NCBI GenBank assembly: GCA_002479815.1
Contig: DLPA01000229.1
Span: 1-7,886, forward strand
DNA from: a bacterium UBA7470
GTDB lineage: Bacteria; Pseudomonadota; Gammaproteobacteria; Burkholderiales; Burkholderiaceae_C
Reading direction: 5' to 3'
Length of the DNA stretch: 7,886 nucleotides
The position numbers and the translations under genes are program-made. The notes under the pieces were generated by a model, which was given only the letters and a program-made list of their open reading frames with translations, made no database searches and was not told the DNA's origin. Position 1 is the first letter of the stretch. Every line of letters begins with the position of its first letter. Below, piece after piece: positions 1-6,038 of this stretch.

Positions 1-344
1 ATCTGCGGTTGGCGGTGGCGTTTTATCCGGGTTGTGCGTCTGAAGCGAAGCGGGGCTATCAACCTTTGGCCCCCACGCTTTTGTTGTTGGGGCTGGCCGA
101 TGATTGGACTCCGGCCAACGCCTGTGAGCCTTTGGCGCATCTGCCTGCGGTCACGCGCCATGCGTGGGCCGACGCGCATCATGGCTTTGACAGCAAGGCT
201 GCTATCACACATCGACCCGAAGTGCCCAATGGCATCAACCCCGGCGCGGGCGTACACGTGGGGGGCCACCCGCAAGCGCGACGTGAATCGCAAGCCGTGC
301 TCTTGCAAGCTTTGCGCGAGGCATTTGAAGTCAGCGCCAAATAA
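1..344 (+). CDS. Dienelactone hydrolase family protein, C-terminal part (5' end outside window)
   Basis: The frame is open from base 3 to the TAA at 342-344 and gives about 113 residues with no convincing start, so the gene begins upstream. The visible wording fits the C-terminal half of alpha/beta-hydrolase proteins of the dienelactone hydrolase (DLH) family: a strand reading AVAFYPGC, then PTLLLLGLADDWTPA, whose acidic residues are placed like the catalytic Asp, then ADAHHGFDS, whose His is placed like the catalytic His of the family HGF motif. The tail PEVPNGINPGAGVHVGG is typical of secreted or cytosolic DLH-like hydrolases of unknown substrate in Burkholderiales. The nucleophile and any signal peptide are off the window, so location and substrate cannot be judged. 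It converges on the phasin gene. No link to PHB metabolism can be shown, although both are hydrolase or polyester themed. Confidence 0.75.
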   Translation, partial: LRLAVAFYPGCASEAKRGYQPLAPTLLLLGLADDWTPANACEPLAHLPAVTRHAWADAHHGFDSKAAITHRPEVPNGINPGAGVHVGGHPQARRESQAVLLQALREAFEVSAK

Positions 345-378
345 AAAGGCATCTGGCGCAGACCACACCAGATGCCTT
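343..378 (-). terminator. Intrinsic terminator of the phasin gene
   Basis: A perfect 11-base inverted repeat (AAGGCATCTGG at 346-356, CCAGATGCCTT at 368-378) has an 11-base loop. Read on the minus strand, the stem runs into a short T tract (complement of the A run 343-347), as expected for Rho-independent termination about 30 bases after the phasin stop codon. On the plus strand the hairpin is not followed by T residues, so termination of the hydrolase gene there would be weaker, though the hairpin could still serve both convergent genes. Confidence 0.82.
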
Positions 379-409
379 GCCTCACGCACTGGTGAGCGGA
401 TTTTTGAAA

Positions 410-928
410 TTACGCCGCTTCGGCTGATTTCGTCCATGCTTCCATGTGGGTTTGTGCCATCTGGGTGGCTTGCTGTGCGGCCTTCTGCATGGCTTCGACG
501 GTGGTCATGCTGGTAGCAACCCATTTTTGCATGACGTTGACCGCGGCTTCGCCACCAGCGGGCGTGTGTTCCATGTTGGAACTGACGGTGGTTTGGAACT
601 GTTTTTGAGCTTCTGCGCTCAAAGTTTGCAGCCACTGCCCATAGTCTGCGATCAGGGCAGTGCCGGCCGCTTGGACTTCTTGACCATAGGCTCTTCCTTG
701 CTCTGTCAAAGGCTGAACCAAACCGGCGTGCAATTGCAACCCGTCTTGTGCATTTTTCAGCTCCAGCAACGCCCGCATATAGCGTGAAGAAGCCGTCATC
801 GCAATTTTGCTGCTGCGAACATTGAGCGCAGTCAGCGTTTCGACATAGGCCAAACTGCTTTGTGCCAAGCCAAATAATCTGTCTGCATTGGCTTTTTGCG
901 CAGCCACCACGTCTTCAGGAGTCAGCAT
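410..928 (-). CDS. phaP: Phasin family protein (PHB granule-associated)
   Basis: The product is a 172-residue amphipathic protein of the Phasin_2 type. Phasins coat polyhydroxybutyrate granules in the cytoplasm, control granule size and number and shield the polymer. The N-terminus MLTPEDVVAAQKANADRLFGLAQ is the classic betaproteobacterial phasin opening. The rest is Ala/Gln/Met/Thr-rich helix without Cys, with a Gln/Ala/Met-rich C-terminal stretch (KAAQQATQMAQTHMEAW), as is usual for the family. I chose the ATG at 926-928, not the TTG eight codons upstream, because family members start here and the minus strand has a GAGGTGA ribosome site (933-939) just ahead. A promoter with an overlapping PHB-regulator-like operator lies upstream and a terminator lies downstream, so the gene is probably a single transcription unit. 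PHB synthesis genes are not in the window, but the depolymerase phaZ is. Confidence 0.93.
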   Translation of the reverse strand: MLTPEDVVAAQKANADRLFGLAQSSLAYVETLTALNVRSSKIAMTASSRYMRALLELKNAQDGLQLHAGLVQPLTEQGRAYGQEVQAAGTALIADYGQWLQTLSAEAQKQFQTTVSSNMEHTPAGGEAAVNVMQKWVATSMTTVEAMQKAAQQATQMAQTHMEAWTKSAEAA

Positions 929-987
929 GAAATCACCTCGGTACAACGTCAATCATGAATGGGGAATGCTGCAGAAACAAATACATA

Positions 988-1000
988 TGCTGCACTGCAA
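988..1000. promoter_or_regulatory. PhaR/PhbF-like operator over the phasin transcription start
   Basis: The sequence TGCTGCACTGCAA fits the pattern TGnTGCnnnGCAA exactly. I recall this as the binding consensus reported for the Herbaspirillum PHB regulator PhbF (PhaR family), which represses phasin and other PHB genes until polymer appears. The core TGCA-C-TGCA is palindromic. It sits right after the -10 box, the ideal place to block transcription. An additional half site TGCTGCAG lies downstream at 967-974. The regulator gene itself is not in this window. Confidence 0.68.
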
Positions 1001-1002
1001 CA

Positions 1003-1030
1003 AGCATATTTTATTGTTTAATACAGTCAA
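1003..1030 (-). promoter_or_regulatory. Sigma-70-type promoter of the phasin gene
   Basis: On the minus strand a -35 box TTGACT (1025-1030) and a -10 box TATGCT (1003-1008) are separated by 16 bases. The predicted start of transcription falls near 996, inside the TGCTGCACTGCAA palindrome at 988-1000. The leader to the ATG at 928 would be about 70 bases. The boxes match the consensus 5/6 and 4/6 by eye; no start-site data are available. Confidence 0.6.
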
Positions 1031-1053
1031 TTCCGTGACAACAGATGCTTTTA

Positions 1054-1066
1054 TGCTGCATTGCAG
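1054..1066. promoter_or_regulatory. Second PhaR/PhbF-like palindrome between phasin and the PAS gene
   Basis: TGCTGCATTGCAG contains the perfect palindrome CTGCA-T-TGCAG and matches TGnTGCnnnGCAA at all but the last position. It lies about 24 bases upstream of the phasin -35 box, 66 bases (centre to centre) from the first operator, and about 96 bases upstream of the PAS gene start. It could aid repression of phasin by looping, or act on the divergent PAS gene. The sequence alone cannot decide between these. Confidence 0.55.
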
Positions 1067-1161
1067 TATTTTTGTATCAAATTGCGATTTTGCGGGCTTA
1101 TTGTCAGTTTGACGGTAAGTGCTGCTGCAATGATGTTCGGTTCTGTATCCACTACTATGCT

Positions 1162-2451
1162 ATGAATCCAGAGCAAAATTCAAGACGCAGCCTGTTGAGA
1201 ACCCAAGCGCAGCAGGCCTTAGAGCAGCTGCGTCAAGAGCACAGCCCCGCTGAGTGGGCAGCTTTTGACATGCCTCGGCTTTTGGAGGAGCTACGCATTT
1301 ACCAAGTGGAGTTGGAGTTGCAGAACGAGGAATTGGTGTCCTCGCAAATGCGTGCAGAGTCGGCCTTGTCCCGCTATCGCTTGTTGTTTGGCTTGCTGCC
1401 TTTGCCCACGTTGTTGGTCGATGGTTTTGGAGTGGTGCAAGAGGACAATGATGCGTCTCAAGACTGGTTAGGTCCAGTCAAAAGATACCAGCATCACGAT
1501 CTGCGCCTCACCCAGTCCATAGACCGCACGGACAGGCCACGCCTGAGCAAATTGTTGGTGACGCTGGAGCCTGGGCGCAAGGGCGTGTTGTCCGGTTTGT
1601 CGTTAAAGGGTTTTGACCAGCGCGAGCGTTTGGTGGACCTGTACATTGCGCGCTTGCCACAAGACTTTCATACCGACCCTCGATTTTTGGTCGTTCTGCT
1701 CGATCGCAGCCCTGATGCAGCGCGCTTGTCCGAACAATATTTGTTCCAAAGTTTGCTCGACAGCAGCGACGACTTGATTTACGCCACCGATGCCCACGGT
1801 CGGCTGATGCTGGCGAATCAGTCTTTTTTTGGCTTGGTGGGCGTGACCCGTGAGCGAGCGTTGGGGCGTAAAGCGGTCGGTCTTTGGCCTTTATCGAATA
1901 TGCCTGCACACCAACAGGCAGAAAACAAGGTGCTCGATCAAGGCGAGTCGGTGAACTTGGTGGAAGATGTGCATTGGACAGTCCACGAGCGGCCCATGCG
2001 CCTGGCAACCCGCAAATTTCCGCTGCGCAACCCTCGCGGCGAACGCGTAGGGGTGGGCAGCATGAGTCGCGATTTGTCGTTTCAAATTGACGTGAAACCA
2101 CCGGTGCTGTCGTGGGGGATGGAAGTCTTTGCAGCCTTACCCTGGCCTGTGGTGGTGACAGACGAGACGGCTCGTATACAGGGGGTGAATCCGGCGTTTG
2201 AATCGGCTTCTGGTTTTTCTTCTGGGGCGCTGATACAGCGTTCTCTGGATGTGCTGCTGGCTGTCCCGTCAGCGGGCGAGGCAGCCTCGGGCTTGGCCTC
2301 CAGCCTACGGTCTCATATGCTGCCGTGGTCGGGGCGGGTGCAGTTGCGTCGTGCCGATGGACAATTGTGGACGACCTCGGTCGAAGTGCGGGCCTTGCCT
2401 ACCACAGCACCCATGAAAACGTGCTGGGTTTGGAGTTGGACTTCAAGCTGA
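1162..2451 (+). CDS. PAS-domain sensor protein, apparently lacking an output domain; 3' end possibly frameshifted
   Basis: This is a 429-residue, probably cytoplasmic, signalling protein with no membrane segment. Residues 40-75 hold the LLEELRIYQVELELQNEEL-type segment, which commonly precedes PAS domains in proteobacterial kinases and diguanylate cyclases and is probably a coiled helix. A first PAS-like unit follows (about 75-182, with PTLLVD), then a clearer PAS domain (about 193-305, with DDLIYATDAHGRLMLANQSFFGLVG) and a third (about 320-411, with PVVVTDETARIQGVNPAFESASGF). No kinase, GGDEF, EAL or HTH domain follows. I chose the ATG at 1162 because the frame upstream (from 1045) is Cys-rich, lies in promoter-like DNA and resembles no domain. 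The ribosome site is weak. The last ~17 residues, rich in Trp, look out of frame: the frame one base back continues as YHSTHENVLGLELDF to a TGA at 2481-2483, a better PAS ending. A one-base loss near 2395-2402, or a sequencing error, is likely. Ligand and partner are unknown. Confidence 0.8.
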   Translation: MNPEQNSRRSLLRTQAQQALEQLRQEHSPAEWAAFDMPRLLEELRIYQVELELQNEELVSSQMRAESALSRYRLLFGLLPLPTLLVDGFGVVQEDNDASQDWLGPVKRYQHHDLRLTQSIDRTDRPRLSKLLVTLEPGRKGVLSGLSLKGFDQRERLVDLYIARLPQDFHTDPRFLVVLLDRSPDAARLSEQYLFQSLLDSSDDLIYATDAHGRLMLANQSFFGLVGVTRERALGRKAVGLWPLSNMPAHQQAENKVLDQGESVNLVEDVHWTVHERPMRLATRKFPLRNPRGERVGVGSMSRDLSFQIDVKPPVLSWGMEVFAALPWPVVVTDETARIQGVNPAFESASGFSSGALIQRSLDVLLAVPSAGEAASGLASSLRSHMLPWSGRVQLRRADGQLWTTSVEVRALPTTAPMKTCWVWSWTSS

Positions 2452-3426
2452 CGATTGCTGCCCCGACAGGCGCCGCGTACTGACAAAGCGATGCGCTTGC
2501 CCCGTCAACGGGTCGGTCAAGGCGAGGGTCTGGGCCAAGAGTTGCAGCACCTCTGAGGATGCATCGTCCGTGTTTGCCGGATCTTCCCCGTCTTCCGTGC
2601 CCTGCGCACCTTCTGGGCCTTGCAACACATGGGGATACCACAGATCGCCCCGCAAGGGCAGGCCCAAGGCGTTCATGTGGACGCGCAATTGGTGACGTTG
2701 CCCCGTATGAGGCTCTAGCTCGTACAACGCCCACGGCGAATCGGGCTGGAGTGGCCCTAGGCAGTTCAACCGCGTATCGCTGTTGGGTGTGCCTGAGACT
2801 TCGGTCATCCTAAAAAAATAGTCGGGATCGGGCACGAGGCGCGTGCGCCTGATGTGCGGCCACGTCAGTTCCGCTGGCGGGCAGGCGGCAATGGCGGTGT
2901 AGCGTTTATAGACTTGTCGGTCTCGGAACAAGGCTTGATACGCGCCTCGACCCTCGGGCTGCACCGAGAAGGCCACCAGCCCCGCCGTTTCGCGGTCGAT
3001 GCGGTGCAGGGGGCTGAGGTCGTTCAAGGCCAGATGCCGACGCAGCCACACCAGCAAGCTGTGTTGCACAAACCGCCCGCTGGGGATGACGGGCAGGCCA
3101 TGCGGTTTGTCCACCACCAGCAAGTGCGAGTCTTGATGCACGATGCGTACATCCCACGCACGCGGCGCTTCGTGGGCGACGTGACGGTAGTAGTACAGGC
3201 GTTGTCCCGCCGGCGGGCAGGGGCTGTCCGGCCCCAAGGGGTGGCCCGCTTCATTGAGGACATGACCGTCTTGCAGCCGTTGCGCCCAGATGGCGGGTGA
3301 CACGGAGGGCAGGCGTTGGCTCAGACACTCCAGCACCGTCATCCAACGACCTTGCGGAACGGCCACCGCACTGGGCGCGACACCATCGCGCAGCGGCAGG
3401 TGGGGAGGGCGGGCGCGGCGGCTCAT
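2443..3426 (-). CDS. RluA-family pseudouridine synthase
   Basis: This 327-residue enzyme should isomerise specific uridines to pseudouridine in ribosomal or transfer RNA. The N-terminal part (about 28-80) resembles a degenerate S4 RNA-binding region, ending in QRLYYYRHV. The catalytic domain contains LLVVDKPHG (102-110), the hallmark LHRIDRETAGLV (140-151) with the catalytic Asp at 144, the Tyr-bearing YKRY (173-176), and TGQRHQLRVHM (241-251). The ending LLAQTLALTDPLTGQAHRF resembles a RluA subgroup whose exact RNA target I cannot name, so no symbol is given. An acidic low-complexity insertion lies at about 271-292. The start ATG is 9 bases after the trmB stop, so the two genes are probably cotranscribed; the ribosome site is weak, which suggests translational coupling. 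An ATG at 3342 (residue 29) is a possible alternative start. The 3' end overlaps the convergent PAS gene by 9 bases. Confidence 0.88.
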   Translation of the reverse strand: MSRRARPPHLPLRDGVAPSAVAVPQGRWMTVLECLSQRLPSVSPAIWAQRLQDGHVLNEAGHPLGPDSPCPPAGQRLYYYRHVAHEAPRAWDVRIVHQDSHLLVVDKPHGLPVIPSGRFVQHSLLVWLRRHLALNDLSPLHRIDRETAGLVAFSVQPEGRGAYQALFRDRQVYKRYTAIAACPPAELTWPHIRRTRLVPDPDYFFRMTEVSGTPNSDTRLNCLGPLQPDSPWALYELEPHTGQRHQLRVHMNALGLPLRGDLWYPHVLQGPEGAQGTEDGEDPANTDDASSEVLQLLAQTLALTDPLTGQAHRFVSTRRLSGQQSSA

Positions 3427-3435
3427 GCCCGTGTG

Positions 3436-4197
3436 TCAGCGACGCTCAAACACCACATCCCACACGCCATGACCCAGTTTCAGGCCCCGGTTTTCAAACT
3501 TGGTCAAGGGACGGTAGTCGGGCTTGGGCGCGTAGCCACCCAGTTCGGGCGCGGTGCTGCGGTTGCTGAGCAGGGGTTCGGCGCTCAAGACGTCGAGTAT
3601 TTGCTCGGCATAGGGCTGCCAGTCGGTGGCGCAGTGCAAATAGCCGCTGGGCTTGAGGCGTTGGGCGAGTTTGGCGACCAAGGGCGCTTGGATCAAGCGG
3701 CGTTTGTGGTGCTTGGTTTTGTGCCAAGGATCGGGGAAGAAGATGTGGATGCCGTCCAAGCTGTTGGGGGCCAGCATTTGCTCCAAGACTTCTACCGCGT
3801 CGTGTTGGATGATGCGAATGTTGGTGATGTCTTGCTCGCCGATGCGTTTGAGCAGTGCGCCCACCCCCGGCTCGTGAACCTCGCAGCATAAAAAATGGTC
3901 GTCAGGCCGCACTTTGGCGATGTGCGCCGTGGCATCGCCCATGCCAAAGCCAATTTCTAAGATCAAGGGCGCGACCACGCCCCCAAAGGCCGCCGTGGTG
4001 TCCAAATACTGGGCTTGATAGGGCACGAGGTAGCGCGGGCCTAGGGTTTCAAAGGCTTTGGCTTGGCCCGAGGTGGTGCGCCCCGCCCGCAAGACATAGC
4101 TTTTGATGGTTCGCAAATGCACCCCTTCAGGGACACCCGCCGGGCGAATGGGGGGGGTGTCTGGGGTGGTCGGGGCAGTAGTGGGCTGGTCGCTCAT
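3436..4197 (-). CDS. trmB: tRNA (guanine(46)-N7)-methyltransferase
   Basis: The 253-residue product uses S-adenosylmethionine to methylate N7 of guanine 46 in the variable loop of tRNAs. The sequence shows the SAM-binding strand and loop LILEIGFGMGDATAHIA (78-94), the acidic end of the next strand CCEVHEPGVGALL, the family signature FFPDPWHKTKHHKRR (153-167), HCATDWQPYAEQ (188-199) and TKFENRGLKLGHGVWDVVFER near the end. All are diagnostic of TrmB. The first ~25 residues are a Pro/Thr-rich, probably disordered extension (TTAPTTPDTPPIRPAG) that includes a run of eight C residues on the coding strand. The ATG at 4195-4197 is the only ATG near the N-terminus; its ribosome site is poor. It is first in a likely two-gene unit with the RluA-family gene. 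The AT-rich inverted-repeat element lies immediately upstream and may carry or alter its promoter. Confidence 0.95.
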   Translation of the reverse strand: MSDQPTTAPTTPDTPPIRPAGVPEGVHLRTIKSYVLRAGRTTSGQAKAFETLGPRYLVPYQAQYLDTTAAFGGVVAPLILEIGFGMGDATAHIAKVRPDDHFLCCEVHEPGVGALLKRIGEQDITNIRIIQHDAVEVLEQMLAPNSLDGIHIFFPDPWHKTKHHKRRLIQAPLVAKLAQRLKPSGYLHCATDWQPYAEQILDVLSAEPLLSNRSTAPELGGYAPKPDYRPLTKFENRGLKLGHGVWDVVFERR

Positions 4198-4613
4198 GGC
4201 TCAAGGGCAGGGTAAATAAGGCAGATCGCCATTTTAAGAAGTTTGGATCACACCAAAAGCAGCATGAAAGAGACAGTAAAAGAATAGTAAAAAAAGTGAG
4301 CTGCTCACGCAAGTAATACGTGGTTTTTGGCAGATTTCAATCTATAAAACAGGTGTCTTTTTATAAAAAACACCCTCTCAAGGAGCAAAATCCCCTTGTT
4401 CGGGGCTGGAAAACAGGCTGGAGGCAGATTTTTTTGGGTTTTTAGCCCTATTTTTAAAATAAAATCCTAGGAATGCAACGTATTTACTGCGTAAGCAGCT
4501 CACTTTTTTTACTATTTTTTTTGAAGTCCAGATGTGGGTAGTAAAAGATTCACCCTAGACGTCACTGAATAGAAAAGCAAGGCTCGCTTATCCTTGAGGG
4601 TGATGCACATTGG
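4198..4613. other. AT-rich intergenic region between divergent trmB and the DUF599 gene
   Basis: This 416-base stretch contains no credible gene; the open frames across it are short and have no recognisable content. It is clearly richer in A and T than the surrounding genes, with many homopolymer runs. Most of it (4283-4516) is the inverted-repeat element described separately. The outer parts, 4198-4282 and 4517-4613, should hold the promoters of trmB and of the DUF599 gene, but I could not find a -35/-10 pair in either that I would defend. A TAAAAT at about 4231-4236 (minus strand) is the best -10 candidate for trmB. The short direct repeat AGTAAAAGA occurs at 4275-4283 and 4540-4548, flanking the element. 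Confidence 0.6.
4283..4516. repeat. Inverted-repeat-bounded element (MITE-like or large hairpin)
   Basis: Two 39-base arms, 4283-4321 and 4478-4516, are reverse complements with four mismatches. The outermost 23 bases are identical, including a run of seven A (left) or T (right). The arms enclose 156 bases with no open frame. Each arm also contains a small palindrome: GTGAGCTGCTCAC (4296-4308) on the left and its one-mismatch relative GTAAGCAGCTCAC (4491-4503) on the right. Inside are a hairpin GGTGT...ACACC with a T5/A5 inner stem (4352-4374), a short C4/G4 hairpin (4392-4405), and direct repeats GGCAGATTT (4329, 4423) and AAAACAGG (4346, 4410). Size and design resemble a miniature inverted-repeat transposable element, but there is no clean target-site duplication next to the arms. 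A structured RNA or paired protein-binding sites are alternatives. Confidence 0.72.
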
Positions 4614-5324
4614 ATGGGACAAACGCTTGTGAAAGTCATCGACATTTTGCCGTGGAAAGATTGGTTGGCCTTGGGGTGTTTTTTTGCCCTTTGGATCGGC
4701 TATGCGTGGTTTGCGAAGTTTTGGGGCAAGCGTCAACGCTCTTTATTGCTGACGACCAATTTGTATCGGGCACGTTGGATGGTGCAATCCACACACCGTG
4801 ACCCCAGAATGCTGGATGGCATCATCACGCAAAATTTGTCACACACCCCCTCGTTTTTTTCTTCCACCACCTTGCTGATTATCGGGGGCTTGATGGCGGC
4901 CTTGAGCACCACCGACAAAGCGGCTGAATTGGTCAAAGATATGCCGTTTGCCCAAGTCACCAGCGTGCAAATTTTAGAAATCAAGATGCTGATTTTGCTT
5001 TCTATTTTTGTGTACGCTTTTTTTCGCTTCACTTGGAGTATGCGCCAGTACACCTTTTTGGCCTTGGTGATTGGGGCCATGCCCCCACCCGAACATTTTG
5101 AGGTGCACCCTCAAGAGCGTGAGCCTTGGGTGAAACGCGCGGCTGATTTGGTGGGCTTGGCAGCGGAAACTTTTAATGACGGCTTGCGTGCCTACTATTT
5201 TTCTTTTGCCATGCTGGGCTGGTTTTTATCACCGCTTGCCATGATTTTGGTTACCTTGTTCGTCGTGGCTGTGCTCTATAACCGCGAGTTCCGTTCGGAC
5301 GTGCTGAAGATTTTGCGCGACTGA
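4614..5324 (+). CDS. DUF599 family integral membrane protein
   Basis: This 236-residue inner-membrane protein belongs to the DUF599 family, whose function is unknown to me. About four hydrophobic spans are visible: roughly 16-35 (DWLALGCFFALWIGYAWFA), 81-98 (FFSSTTLLIIGGLMAALS), 121-156 (long, possibly two spans, LEIKMLILLSIFVYAFFRFTWSMRQYTF in part) and 197-222 (MLGWFLSPLAMILVTLFVVAVLY). Family features include YRARWM after the first span, NLSHTPSFFSSTTLLIIGG, and the KxxILLSIFVYAFFRFTWSMRQY region with conserved charged and aromatic residues. The length is normal for the family. The ATG at 4614 is the first in frame; GAGGG upstream (4596-4600) is rather far for an ideal ribosome site. It is transcribed away from trmB and converges with rnfB after 25 bases, with no hairpin terminator between them. 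Confidence 0.88.
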   Translation: MGQTLVKVIDILPWKDWLALGCFFALWIGYAWFAKFWGKRQRSLLLTTNLYRARWMVQSTHRDPRMLDGIITQNLSHTPSFFSSTTLLIIGGLMAALSTTDKAAELVKDMPFAQVTSVQILEIKMLILLSIFVYAFFRFTWSMRQYTFLALVIGAMPPPEHFEVHPQEREPWVKRAADLVGLAAETFNDGLRAYYFSFAMLGWFLSPLAMILVTLFVVAVLYNREFRSDVLKILRD

Positions 5325-5349
5325 CAAACACACAGATCAAGACAGGGGC

Positions 5350-6021
5350 CTATTCTTTGGCCGGTAAGCTGGCGTTTCTGGCCTTCGCCCGAGCCAAAGC
5401 AGCGTCGATGATGGCGCGTTTTTTATCCAGCACTTCGGGGTCGGTGTGGTGAGAATGCTGGGGTAGGTCACGCAGCTTTTCCTCCGCTTTGACTTCAAGC
5501 TTTTTCTGGTGTTCACGCTTTTCTATCAGCAGTCGATTGCTTCTGAAGGTGTAGCGTTTTTTTGCGACATCGGCTTGGCTCTGTGACCATGCTGCCCAGC
5601 CAGTGGCTGATCCACTGGCGTTGTCGGTGTAGATGCAGTCCACGGGGCAGACGGGCAAACACAACTCACACCCCGTACACCAAGGTTCAAGGATGGTGTG
5701 CATGCGCTTATTCACGCCCACGATGGCATCGACAGGGCAGGCTTTGACGCACAAGGTGCAGCCGATGCACCATGCTTCGTCGATCCACATCACCGCACGC
5801 GCGCTTTCTTGTCCATGATCGGGGTTGAGGGGAATGACGGCTTGCTGGGTCAGTTGTGCCAGTCGTGCAATGCCTTGTGTGCCCCCGGGGGGACATTGAT
5901 TGATCGCGGCTTCACCTTGGGCGATGGCCTGTGCATAGTGGCGACAGTCGGGGTAACCGCAACGGGTGCATTGCGTTTGGGGCAGAGCGGCATCAAGGCG
6001 ATCAATCAAATCACTGGACAT
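5350..6021 (-). CDS. rnfB: RnfB-like iron-sulfur protein (electron transport complex B-subunit family)
   Basis: The 223-residue protein carries an N-terminal FeS domain with C18-x2-C21-x4-C26-x16-C43 (QTQCTRCGYPDC ... NQCPPGG) and two 4Fe-4S ferredoxin motifs: C85IGCTLCVKACP and C115TGCELCLPVCP. This order is that of RnfB/RsxB, which pass electrons in the Rnf/Rsx complex. Unlike enterobacterial RnfB it lacks the N-terminal membrane helix, so it is probably soluble. It has instead a charged, Lys/Glu/Ala-rich C-terminal extension (about 150-223) that is probably helical. No other rnf genes are adjacent, so a complete Rnf complex should not be assumed; a general ferredoxin role is possible. The ATG at 6019-6021 matches how relatives start (MSSDLIDRLDAALPQTQC); ATG 6030 and TTG 6033 are alternatives. 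All have weak ribosome sites. The phaZ terminator ends only 17 bases upstream. Confidence 0.85.
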   Translation of the reverse strand: MSSDLIDRLDAALPQTQCTRCGYPDCRHYAQAIAQGEAAINQCPPGGTQGIARLAQLTQQAVIPLNPDHGQESARAVMWIDEAWCIGCTLCVKACPVDAIVGVNKRMHTILEPWCTGCELCLPVCPVDCIYTDNASGSATGWAAWSQSQADVAKKRYTFRSNRLLIEKREHQKKLEVKAEEKLRDLPQHSHHTDPEVLDKKRAIIDAALARAKARNASLPAKE

Positions 6022-6038
6022 AAAAAGCATCAATCACG

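Noticed and set aside
888..1112. Open frame on the plus strand across the phasin start and the intergenic gap
   Set aside because: It runs antisense to the phasin start and through the promoter, with no recognisable content or ribosome site.
1045..1161. Longer N-terminus for the PAS protein starting at 1045
   Set aside because: The 39 extra residues are Cys-rich, match no domain and cover the regulatory palindrome at 1054-1066. The ATG at 1162 starts just before the recognisable sensor region.
1508..2101. 197-codon open frame antisense to the PAS gene
   Set aside because: Its Arg/Pro/Cys-rich composition is typical of a shadow of a GC-rich gene, and the PAS domains on the other strand are clear.
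4127..4312. Short open frame across the trmB start and the inverted-repeat element, minus strand
   Set aside because: It has no domain or ribosome site, and its 3' part lies over the well-supported trmB start in another frame.
4352..4374. Intrinsic terminator inside the inverted-repeat element
   Set aside because: The GGTGT...ACACC hairpin has a weak A/T inner stem and no T tract after it on either strand.
4614..5324. Cobalamin biosynthesis protein CobD/CbiB as the identity of the membrane protein
   Set aside because: The length and hydrophobicity pattern first suggested it, but the YRARWM and IFVYAFFRFTWSMRQY regions and the 236-residue size fit DUF599 better.
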